Assembly: GCF_022539665.2 (NCBI RefSeq)
Contig: NC_081332.1
Location: 3,195,884 to 3,259,883, forward strand
Source of the DNA: Daphnia carinata
Lineage: Eukaryota > Arthropoda > Branchiopoda > Diplostraca > Daphniidae
Direction: 5' to 3'
Length of the DNA: 64,000 bases
Below, in pieces: positions 52,981 to 62,300 of this stretch. Position numbers and translations under genes: made by a program. How positions within the stretch are numbered: position 1 is the first letter of the stretch; every line of letters starts with the position of its first letter. The notes beneath the pieces are model-generated. The model saw nothing but the letters and a program-made list of their open reading frames with translations. It was not told the origin of the DNA and did not search any database.

Positions 52981-53450
52981 TTGCTATACTATTTGTCAGT
53001 CTGACCAGTAAGTGTATGTGTATCATGGCGTATATGTAGAGGTTCCATTTACGGTGTCAGAAGTTTGAGGTTCAAATCCAGTAAGGTATAGAAATAACAA
53101 AAAGCATTAATTAAACGTAACAAATTTTTACTATTACTTATATTTTAACATTGCTATAGTATTTGGCAGTCTGACCAATTAATGTAAATATATCATGGTA
53201 TGTCTGTAGAGGGTCCGGCTACGATGTCAGAAGACAAAGGTTCAAATCCATTAAGAGGTAAAAAACGAAAATTTAACAAACTGTCTTATATTTTAACTGT
53301 CACTCAAATATTTGAAAATGTGCAAAAGATGACGCTTCGCTATATCATTGGTTAGTCTGACCATACATTTCAAAAATGTTATAGCGTATGTGTAGAGAAT
53401 TCGGCTACGGTATGAGAAGACTAGGTTTCAAATCGTAGGCATTGCTAAAG
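52981..53450 (+). repeat. Three tandem tRNA-derived-looking units (about 170-186 bp period)
   Basis: Units begin with TTGCTATA or CGCTATAT followed by CAGTCTGACC (or TAGTCTGACC), near 52981, 53151 and 53337. Each then has an ATCATGGCGTAT-type word with TGTAGAG, and an internal promoter B-box-like GGTTCAAATCC. The B-box-like words are at 53069-53079, 53239-53249 and a weaker one at 53423-53435. I could not fold any of them into a proper cloverleaf. The mix of A-box-like and B-box-like words resembles a tRNA-derived SINE in tandem. Confidence 0.5.
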
Positions 53451-53559
53451 TTATCGGAAAACACGCATTAAATACTTTTATGTTTATTATGTAATATTTG
53501 TTGAATATGTGTAATAGGTTGTCTAAAGATGACTTGCAAAAATGGTTATCAGCAGAATG

Positions 53560-53632
53560 TGACTCATGGCTCAATGGTAGAGCATTGGCTTCGTAAGTCG
53601 AATGATTTGGGATCGATCCCCAAAAGAGTTCA
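53560..53632 (+). tRNA. tRNA-like sequence, Thr(CGT)-like, probably pseudogene
   Basis: A D-arm GCTC/GAGC with AATGGTA loop, an anticodon arm TTGGC/GTCGA around TTCGTAA (anticodon CGT, threonine), and a T-arm TTGGG/CCCAA are all visible. The T-loop is ATCGATC and so lacks the conserved first T. The acceptor stem is imperfect, with either a mismatch or a one-base insertion depending on the phase chosen. It shares the GCTCAATGGT..GAGCAT block with the minus-strand tRNA-like sequence at 52844-52914, so both may belong to one family. Confidence 0.5.
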
Positions 53633-53827
53633 ATCATATAATAATTCATATGAACGATGTATCAAATTCTATACATTGCATAAGGTTTGTAAAACTGCAA
53701 CTGCTATGCAACAATTGCAAATGTAGAAACCATCATGATATTTAGAATTCTATCAAATGATTCAAATGTTGCAATATATATGCAGCAATGCAAATACTGT
53801 TATTAAATTTTCCTCCTTTACCACCAG

Positions 53828-53993
53828 ATGCCGTTATCACGAAATCATCTAAAGTTTGTGACCTTCATTTTGACGACGACGCCATTGTTAGAAGTCGTCT
53901 GTCGATTGTGGACGGGAAACCAACATCAGTCGTCGTTCGTCCCGTTCTAAAACCTGGAGCTGTTCCCACAAAGTTTCAGAGCATTGTTTATTT
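53828..53993 (+). pseudogene. Orphan exon with C-terminal half of a THAP zinc-finger domain
   Basis: THAP domains are C2CH zinc-dependent DNA-binding modules found in cellular factors and in P-element-type transposases. This exon reads SSKVCDLHFDDD, which carries the third and fourth zinc ligands (C and H). It then gives RSRL, and LKPGAVPTKF, the AVPTxF box that closes the domain. It is bounded by a TTTACCACCAG acceptor and a strong GTGAGT donor at 53994. The N-terminal half with the CxxC pair was not found upstream, and no transposase follows. It is therefore a detached exon or fragment; a gene with its other exons outside my recognition cannot be excluded. Confidence 0.6.
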
Positions 53994-54600
53994 GTGAGTT
54001 TAAAATCTCGTTCGGATGTTCCCTGAAAATCATTAGCAGTTTATGGTAAACGTATTGTTTCTTTCCGCCATGACATCGAAGTTTTTTCTCTTTCTGTTTT
54101 CTGACGCATTCGTGCACGGTCATGTTGCATGTGCTGTCCGCAGGTAGCGTTCATACTGAACGAGTACTGAATAACCTCGTTAGCCTTGTCTTTAGCCAAG
54201 ACAATACATCCTTGTAACCAAGTTTCCGATATTGTAACTTGTTAACTGTTAGTCGTGAATGCCTTGCAGGAATCTAGTACGAAACTTTTACTCAATACAC
54301 CCAAGAAAAGCGGATGTAGCAGATATTACAGTATATCTTGACATTTCTTTGTTGTGTTAAAAAATAGCAGACAGCCTGCTATTGCTTTTGATTAGCAATT
54401 ACCAGTGGATTAATAATCGGTACTTTGTTGCACCAGATGTTTAGACCTGCAGGTTGCCAAACGATAGTTAATGTTAACATAATAAAGGTAAACACAAAAA
54501 GCATTTAATTAACTGTAGTTTTTATTAATCGAAAGCGTTATCTTGCATACGGCATTACAAATCATTCTTTAATTTTCATCATCGATTAACGAAGACGTGG
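53994..54600. other. Short intergenic stretch; no gene seen
   Basis: The first bases may be intron of the THAP fragment. A TTTTTATTAA word near 54518-54527 reads AATAAA on the minus strand and could serve as the polyadenylation signal of the minus-strand channel gene, whose frame ends at 54640 (or at 54605 in the shifted frame). Confidence 0.5.
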
Positions 54601-54604
54601 CACA

Positions 54605-54811
54605 TCACTTTTCGGGAATGCCAGACGAACAGGCAAACGTCAGACGAGGATTTGAGTCTGCTGGGAAACCGAACCCCATCTCAGTAAGTTCGTTCTTATG
54701 GTAAATCTGCCAACATGCACGTCCATTTGCCTCAAACTTTTTTCCTGTATAGTCTTTAACAATGTACAACATTGATTGGCCTTGGCTACAATCTCGGCAG
54801 TCTGGTTGGCA
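54605..54811 (-). pseudogene. Shifted-frame end of the lectin-like domain of the TMEM63-type gene
   Basis: From about 54811 to the TGA at 54605-54607, a different minus-strand frame reads PDCRDCSQGQSMLYIVKD, then ANGRACWQIYHKNE, and ends LTFACSSGIPEK. It looks like the closing part of a C-type lectin-like fold: cysteine pair, aromatic-rich strand, and a final F-A-C. The in-frame reading over the same bases is less protein-like. The simplest explanation is a one-base change (indel, or sequence error) near 54800-54812. The main frame therefore ends with about 50 unrelated residues at 54640. Confidence 0.55.
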
Positions 54812-57456
54812 ACGCAAAAATTACTGTATTCTGTCTTAACGTTCTTGTCTAGCCATTGCCAGTGATCACCCGTCGTTAGGTCGAAGAAACCTCCTGTCCA
54901 AAGCAGCCTACGTTCTTGATCCGTTTTTTGGAATGGTGTACTCTTATTGTTCCGTACAGCATTATCGACGAAAATGTCTTCACATCTCGACCCGATCGTG
55001 AGCCAACTTGCATCGTTTTGGCAAACCTCCTGCATTGTCGAATACGGTACGCGACCAGAATACAAACTTAAGTTGCCATTTAACGTCGTGCTAACGTGAC
55101 TCGTTTTACTGTAGGCAACTTTTGGCACGAAGGTGAATCTTATTGTCGTTACGACAATCAGAGCCACGATCAGTGGCACAAGAAAAGTAAAGCAAATGGC
55201 TGTGATTGAGGTAATTGATCTACTTTTGTTTTTGGTGTCCTGTTTCTGGAGTTTAGTTTGTTTTCTGTTTTTTTTTATAGGTACGTGAATCTGTTCGCCT
55301 GTGTGAGACCTGAGTGGTGGTGGAACGTAACTTTGTGCTTCATCGTCTAGGGCAATGATTTCATCACGTGGTGTTCGGGAATATAAGAGAAATTGGGCCA
55401 CGATGGAAACGACACAGAAGAAAGAGTGCAAACCAACGAGGAGAGTTATGACAGCCGAATCTCCGACTAGTACTAGTTCGTTTTCAACCATCAGGACGTT
55501 TTTGTAAAACAAAAGGACGCTCTGGATAACTAGCATGAGCAAAACGAATAGGATTGCACAGCGATGGACATTGGCACCGGAGTAAGTTGGCTGATATGTT
55601 TGAACCATTGTATAGCGATCAATGATATATCCAATTGCCAGACACAGGACGCTTATAGCTATGATGGGGGGAAACGTGAAATATCCCACGCACGTTATGA
55701 CAAACTGCGCCACCAGTTGGGAATAGCGTTCTCCGATGTTGAACCTGTCACGCAGAAATGGACTGTCTGCCTTGGGAGATTTGGTTAAACGCAGCCACAG
55801 TCTGTTTACCCATTGCGTTACTCGAGGTAAAACGAAAAAACTGTGAGATAAATTCCATTCAATGACGGAGATTGCCATTTCAGAGCCCAAGTCTGGCCGG
55901 AAAACGCACTGCAGCCGAATCCAGTGATTCAAAACGTTTGGATCTGTTTGAGTCCAGATGATGGAATTCCAGATGTCCTTGAAGTTGAGCATGGGTAACA
56001 CGATTTCAGACACCACGATAATGATGAATGAAGAGAAAAAGAGTCCTAAGTGAGCACTGGATTTTCTCATGTGATCCACTTGGAAGGCTGGACAGAGGCG
56101 AACAATTACCAAGAAAACTATTGTCAAAATCGATTTCGAGTAACGTAGAACAGCGTAGAAGATGTTTTGTTTGTCGACTAGGAGTTTCAGCGATTCGACG
56201 AATATCGTGGATCCTGCTAGGGGTAAGAGAATGCTGAAAAAGTATTGGATAATCATTTTTAATAGACAGATGTGGCTGCCCTTTTGATGCAGATTGGACC
56301 ATACGATATCACGAGATGGTGGAGCCCATTCAACTCGCCAACCTCTTAGTGTCCGGTGATTGATTAAGTATTTGCTTGCTTTCACTGCATGCTCTCGTGT
56401 TCTGAATGTGACGAAAGCTGCAGTGGCTGGATGGCTTGTTGATGGCTTCTCCATTAGCTTGTGGATAATACTTATTCCAGTCACAATATCAGCATTGTTG
56501 TCTCGGAAGTATGACCTCAAATATTCCTCGGTGCATTTTTCGTAATTGATCCGTGAGATGAGCAGTGTCCGTATTGTTTCACCGTTGCCCATAATGGTTT
56601 GGTTTCGGTACAGATGATAGGAAAAGGTAACGACGCTATGCTGAAAAACCACCCACAAGCATAAAGCTGTTCTTATTACATTCCAGGTTGAAAATATTCG
56701 CATTAGTAAAACCGTGATTACCATTAAGAAAGATGGTATCAAAATGGCTATCAAGCAGAGTTGAAAACTGAGTAAAGCCAGTCCGTCTGTTCCTTGCTGT
56801 TCCGTCAAATGTCTAGCGATGTCACCCCAGATTCTACGGGCCGTACTTCTCATCGAGGCCAGTGTTCCTTCTCCTACGTGCTCCATTTCGTCGTCTTCTT
56901 GGCTATGGGCGGATTCAGTGTCATTGTGACAGTAGGAAAGCGGATTATCGTAGGTTCGAAATAAAAATTCTCCCACTCCAGAGATTCCTAGGACGATTAA
57001 CAGTGTTAATATATAAAACAAGATTGTCTTATTCAATAAAAACACTGTGATGTTGTTGAAAACTCCCTGATCTGATGGGCAGTTTCGTGTTAGCATTAAC
57101 TCGTTTGACGGGTCATATGCCTCAGTTTCAAGGAGTTCCAGAATAACCTCCATGATCCCATCAATACTCACTCTTGGATTCATTTCGTGAATTTTTCGCA
57201 CATCGCTACAAGTGAAATGCGTTCCATCACGTGTTGACAAATAGATAATGTCAAGTAATTGTCTTCTATCTAGCGACGGGAGAATTCCATTCGATGGTGA
57301 TGATGGTGTATATAGTGGATTTGAGATGTCTGGGTTTAGTGTGGAAAATTCGGCTACCCCTCGAAACCCAAAAACGGCTGCGACCACTAGGTATCCAAAG
57401 AATACTACTAAGGCCAAAATTGCAAGAATAGTCTTGCATTGTTCTTTCCTATTCAT
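54640..57456 (-). CDS. TMEM63/OSCA-type channel protein with C-terminal lectin-like extension, intronless
   Basis: TMEM63/OSCA proteins are multi-pass mechanosensitive cation channels. The frame is open without introns. An in-frame TGA lies just before 57528 and the first ATG is at 57456, with A at -3, giving 938 codons. Residue positions from that ATG are approximate:
- a first membrane segment (9-31) and a long loop;
- two more membrane segments (145-165, 230-260) and another near 265-285;
- a cytosolic RNA-binding-like fold: RTLLISRI at 300, TAAFVTFRTREHAV at 345, WRVEWAPPSRDIVWSNL at 375;
- the family 7TM core (395-690), including CVFRPDLG, RFNIGERYSQLV and IIDRYTM.
After an acidic/proline linker and a basic stretch comes an extra membrane segment (about 775-800) and a cysteine-containing segment with the WTGG and WQWLD words of C-type lectin-like domains (about 830-900). 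The end is out of frame (see the next entry). The family call is firm; the lectin call is moderate. Confidence 0.88.
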   Translation of the reverse strand: MNRKEQCKTILAILALVVFFGYLVVAAVFGFRGVAEFSTLNPDISNPLYTPSSPSNGILPSLDRRQLLDIIYLSTRDGTHFTCSDVRKIHEMNPRVSIDGIMEVILELLETEAYDPSNELMLTRNCPSDQGVFNNITVFLLNKTILFYILTLLIVLGISGVGEFLFRTYDNPLSYCHNDTESAHSQEDDEMEHVGEGTLASMRSTARRIWGDIARHLTEQQGTDGLALLSFQLCLIAILIPSFLMVITVLLMRIFSTWNVIRTALCLWVVFQHSVVTFSYHLYRNQTIMGNGETIRTLLISRINYEKCTEEYLRSYFRDNNADIVTGISIIHKLMEKPSTSHPATAAFVTFRTREHAVKASKYLINHRTLRGWRVEWAPPSRDIVWSNLHQKGSHICLLKMIIQYFFSILLPLAGSTIFVESLKLLVDKQNIFYAVLRYSKSILTIVFLVIVRLCPAFQVDHMRKSSAHLGLFFSSFIIIVVSEIVLPMLNFKDIWNSIIWTQTDPNVLNHWIRLQCVFRPDLGSEMAISVIEWNLSHSFFVLPRVTQWVNRLWLRLTKSPKADSPFLRDRFNIGERYSQLVAQFVITCVGYFTFPPIIAISVLCLAIGYIIDRYTMVQTYQPTYSGANVHRCAILFVLLMLVIQSVLLFYKNVLMVENELVLVGDSAVITLLVGLHSFFCVVSIVAQFLLYSRTPRDEIIALDDEAQSYVPPPLRSHTGEQIHVPIKKNRKQTKLQKQDTKNKSRSITSITAICFTFLVPLIVALIVVTTIRFTFVPKVAYSKTSHVSTTLNGNLSLYSGRVPYSTMQEVCQNDASWLTIGSRCEDIFVDNAVRNNKSTPFQKTDQERRLLWTGGFFDLTTGDHWQWLDKNVKTEYSNFCVANQTAEIVAKANQCCTLLKTIQEKSLRQMDVHVGRFTIRTNLLRWGSVSQQTQILV

Positions 57457-57528
57457 GTTCAGAGGTTGAAAGTATGCCGCGTATATGCTGGAGGGATATC
57501 GATCTAGGGATCCTAAGAAAGTATCCAC

Positions 57529-57729
57529 TCAGTGTATGTCTTACGTGATAAAAATGTGCGGGTGGCAACTGCTAAATAACTCATGGCAACGAAGTAGTTA
57601 AATGACAATTCGATAACAGATTTAGTTTTCTTGTACATCAATAAATGTTGCATCATTTCGCACATAGCTCATTAATTGGTATTTATTTTGGCATGGAATT
57701 CATGGTTTTTGTGTAAATTTTACGCACGA
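57529..57729. other. Upstream side of the TMEM63-type gene; no gene seen
   Basis: This 200-bp stretch is the only sequence between the frame's upstream stop and the dispersed repeat at 57730. If the gene is transcribed, its promoter must lie here or within the repeat. No clear TATA or initiator arrangement stands out. Confidence 0.4.
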
Positions 57730-57880
57730 CAAAATAAGCACGACTTTTAGTTTTTTACGGTTAATTAAAAATCGATAAGCCAATATGAAAATACACCCGA
57801 TTTTCGTGATCAGCGATCAATTTTGAATCAAAATAATGTATTTTTAACCAAATCTAGAATTTGACGAAAATTGAAAAAGT
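57730..57880 (-). repeat. Dispersed AT-rich repeat, inverted partner of 36770-36930
   Basis: The blocks appear in mirrored order relative to 36770-36930: TAAGCACGACTTTTAGTTTT, a TTACGGTTAATT block, then CGATTTTCGTGATCAGCGAT. It lies just upstream of the minus-strand channel gene. Confidence 0.75.
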
Positions 57881-57989
57881 GAGAAAGCCTTCTTGCTTTT
57901 TCATTTTTTTGGCCAAATTTCAAATTTGGCTTACAATACGCATGTCCTGAAAGAAACTAACAAATCCAATGAGGAACGAACAGTCGACA

Positions 57990-58330
57990 GGGTGTCGAAG
58001 AGGAACCCGTAGTCAAGCCAATCGTTCTCGCCGATCAACCATATAAGGATAGTCGTCTTAAAATTCCTGGTTTACTAAATTCAAAGTTGGTAAAAAGACT
58101 GAAAGATTTATGTGTTTCTTTTCTAATAATGATAGGCTGCCAAGAAGCAAGGCTCAATGGCATCGGGGACGAAAAGGCTAAAAACCACCAACTTGTTGAA
58201 AAAGAACAGACAACTTAGACAAGTTTTAGGGGATGTTGGATCGCTCATGCGGATAGTGGAAGGATACACTGCTCATCTTTTCAAGTATTTGAAACTCCAT
58301 GGAGGTCATGCACAAAAAAGCAATAAATAA
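57990..58330 (+). pseudogene. Possible coding fragment, family not recognised
   Basis: Two open segments look protein-like. At about 57993-58087 a frame reads EEEPVVKPIVLADQPYKD and continues to KIPGLLNSK. At about 58135-58329, after a TAATGATAG acceptor-like site, a basic frame includes TKRLKTTNLLKKNRQLRQVL and ends at TAA. Leucine and charged spacing in the second suggests a short helical or coiled-coil region. Neither extends to a recognisable domain and both lie among repeats. It may be a remnant of a transposon protein or of a gene exon; I do not assign a function. Confidence 0.3.
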
Positions 58331-59320
58331 GGTAATTACATGTATTATACATGTTGTTGCATATTGTGCATACTGTTGCACGATGAAGAAATCTGATGTA
58401 GAAGCTACATGTTACCAATCAGTTGCTGAAATAGGAGAAACTTTGATGAATGGTTTTTGTCATCAAGCTGTTGGTAACTGAGCTAAGGACATTCAAAGCG
58501 CTGCTGTTTTCCCTATTTGTACCTTTGGACTTTCCACACCAGCTTCTGGTCTTCCTATTCTATAAGTCTGTCTGATAGGATGGCAGAGACAGCAAGTAAG
58601 CAACCAAGTTTTTAATACTGTACTTCAAAAAGTGTTGAAACAAATCTTTTAGGAAACAGTGTGTTGAGTGTAGTGACTAAGAACCTTTTCAACCATGGAG
58701 TGATGACTGGGATGTCATAAGTGTACTGTGTCAACTCTCGAACTGATTATTCATTGCTGATTTCCATGTTTGGATCTGGATGAGCTAGTCGCTTAGCCAA
58801 GCCTTTCTATTCATCCATAACTTTTAAGGAAATTTTTGTCTCGAACCCAAATAGGTTTTTCTAGGTATGCAATGTGGCTTCATTACATAACCTGGCATTA
58901 TGTTGTCCAAAAAGAAGCCTAGTACTCCTGCTGTGCTCGTGCTCATGAGAACAGTGACTATCTAACTGAAGATATGCAATCGCCTGTAAATATCAAGATG
59001 GGCTTTCATCCATTGTGAAGGGGAAGGTATGGAAACAATCTTCTCTGAAATTTATCAGTAACACCATGATTTTATTTTAGTGAGTTTAGTGAGAATTCTT
59101 TCATCAGATGAATTTTTCAACTCTAACTTCTACCGTTTATTCATTATTAGTTTTTCTTTATTACTGTTGATTTTTCCTTTGATTATGCCATAATAGTTTT
59201 CTTTCATTTGCATTGTAGGAAAGTGAACTATCATGGGGGGTGATCTTCATACCAAGGATGCTGTGTGTGTCCTCTCAGTGATCCTAGGTCAATACTGAGG
59301 GGATCTAATAAAGGGCTGTA
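58331..59320. other. AT-rich stretch before copy C; no gene seen
   Basis: Only short chance frames are present. A short word similarity to 41570-41640 (GTGATC.. and GATCCTAGGT/CATCCTCTAGGT) suggests that the low-copy element may extend further left in copies A and C than I have drawn, but it is too weak to fix a boundary. Confidence 0.4.
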
Positions 59321-59324
59321 ATGG

Positions 59325-62300
59325 TTGCAGAAAAACGAGCCATTTGCTGCAATTACGTGCAGGTTATCTTAACAGCATTCTTCCATTGGAATTTCGGCCC
59401 ATATTGTCTAGCTCGAAGACAGGGCTGGTTATCTGATGCTTGATAAATTAATTTCTTTATCTGTTGCACAGGAATAGTGGATACTTGGGATATCAAAACA
59501 CAGCTGCTGATGTATCTGTAAGATGTGGCCTAGCACTTACCACATTCATATCACATTGATCCTTACTTTACTAATGGCATTAACGGACAATTAGATAAGA
59601 TGTAAGGCAAGCAATGTTACAGGAATTTTTTCTTATAGGATGAATTTAAATTTTTTTCTTTTACAGAAGTGTTGATCAAAGTTATCTCTTTGACTTTGTG
59701 GAACATTCGGGTTTGACGTTAAACTTATCAGAAGCGAGTGTGATTAAGAACAAGAAAATCACGGGTAAGAAAGATTGTGCAGCATGGCTTATTAGCATGG
59801 CATATTATGGCAGATTTCTTTCGATACCGTTGTCTTTTACCGTCGTTTTTATACCGTCATATAGTTATTAACTCTGCTGGTGCCCAGTTTCGGAATTTTA
59901 TTGCACATCGTTCCCTGTCGAAATTGTCTGCTTCGTGCTGAGAACCTGTATTCGCAAAAAATACCTTGTCATCGTTGTTTTGTCATAGGTAGTTGTGTGG
60001 AATGGGCATGTAGGTAACCAAATATTTTAGTAATAATATTATTACCCGGATACAAGTTAAATTATATTCATCAATTTGATAAATTTTGATTATGCTTGAT
60101 ACCAAATTAACATGATTTCCAAGAATAATTTGTGTTTCCATGCAGAAGTACCAGAGTAATGTGACAAACATTCACAACAGTGATTACCCTTCACAAAGCT
60201 AACATTTAGTATGCTACTATTATTTGTTTTATAAATTTAGTTATAATTTAATTCAGCTTTTTATTTAGTGGAATATAATTTATTTCAGTTTTTCTGATGC
60301 AGTTTGGAAGCCACTTGGTGTAAACTTTTCGTCAGGTACTCACAAAAAACAGATTGGCAAATCTAACAAATGGTATGCAATGGGTAACAGTTTTATTACA
60401 GTTGGAAGTAGTTTTTCCAAACATACATTCCGAACTCATTTTTAACACACTAACATATAGTTGCATCACATGTGGGTGGGTGAGATTTTGTTCCAGGAAT
60501 TTCAGGCGTTGCGACTGAAAGATTGGCGAGCCAAAGGACGCCCTGCCCTGTTTACCACAGCGTTGAAGGATTGATGTATCCAGTGCCAAATCGCCACAGC
60601 TGGAACGTTTGTATCGGCGACAAGCACCCACCAGCAGCAGACGAAATCCGAAGTGTGTGTACGTGCGCGTGTGATACGTTTGACAACATCGTAACTCGAG
60701 CGAAAAGCGAGTATTTCGAGATTATTGTTGAAGTTGTGGGCAGTTCTTGGTCCATGTGTGATTCAACGTAAAGGTATGTGCAGCTTGCAATCGCCCAGTT
60801 TCTTGCTTTCCCATTTTTCCTTTAACAGTTTGACACTTTCGACGTAAATACCCCGAGGAAAAGGCGTCTTGCATGAAGTTGTTGAAAGTGTGGGTGAAGG
60901 ACTGATTTTTGTAGCGTCATCCAAAGCTATTAGCAATGCTGTTGGATGTCAGAATCATTTACGTTATTGCCCAGACTTTCATTGCCTTCCAAAAAATCGT
61001 CTGCTCGACGAAACTCTGTTCGCGAAAATGCTTAAGCATCTTTCAGTGTTACTCCTGTTGAAGCCGAGGCGAATAGCTGAAACACACGTATCATTTCATC
61101 TCTTTTTTGCCTCATCATTGTACGGAAACTATGTTAGTAACCTTTTGTTTTGCGTTTTTGTTTTTGTTAAAACTTCCCATATCATTTTCAAGTGCAATTT
61201 TTATTTTTTTTTAGGTAGCTGTATGGATGTGTAAAGAATGGTGGTTGCAGGTCATGAGAGCCATTCCTTTATACAATACCTTTCCATTTTTATTGCTTTA
61301 AGTTTTGTCATTTTAGCCGCTGAATGTAGCTGGAACAGAACACATTGGAATTTTAACGTCAAGACATCTGGCAGGTTGGACGATTAAACATCCCTCTGTG
61401 GGGACACAGATATTGCGTCTAGTTTTTATCTGTAGATTATTTCTGAGATAATAACTTTGTCACCAACACCGTGACTTTGATAACCAGCAGTTGAACAGCC
61501 TTTCAATTCCAAACAAAAGGAGTCATGGTAATTGTATGTTTTGTATACATTTCTGTATAAACTATCACTTATCTAGATTTACTCAATTGACATGACACTC
61601 TATATGGCTGGCATTGGAGTAGCTAATGCTGTTCATATGCAGAATATGTCACTGAGAAGGGGTTCTATTATGGTAGGAGTACCATGTTTTACTACAGGCT
61701 GACCAGAATCACAAACACATTGATTGAAAACTATCATCAGTTTCAACAATTGATACGTAAAATAATAGTAATATTACAAAATTGTAATAATATTCAAATG
61801 GTAAGTAAATACTTTGGAATTGTTGTTGCGAAAAAACGACAATTTATAATATAAATTGTAGTACCAAACGTATTGTATACTACCATATGGTTTAAGTAAT
61901 TATTAACATTAATATATAATTTTTCGTAGTTATTGTATTATAGAAGTATTGAAAATTTATTTTTTAATTTGTTTATGGTAAGGTACATTATATATCAATT
62001 ATGATTGTTTGTTATCCTACCAAATTTAAAATAATTGTACTTTTTACTTTGTTTAATTGTACTTTGTAAATTATAGGGTTTTTTTTTGCTTTGCTTATTT
62101 GTTAGTAAACAGAACTATTTTTTGGCTTAGTGTAACATTAAATAATTTAACAGTTATTCAAATTCGAACAGTTGAAATATCAAGTAGATTCACATATGCA
62201 GGTAATACGTTAAAATAGTGTTTTGCAGGTACAAGAATTACACATACATATTTAAACTTTATTAATAAGATTTTCAATGTTTAATTATTTCTATTTACAT

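Noticed and set aside
57457-57528. Upstream extension of the channel frame to a GTG at 57526-57528
   Set aside because: GTG is not a normal eukaryotic start. The first ATG at 57456 has A at -3 and is directly followed by the first membrane segment.
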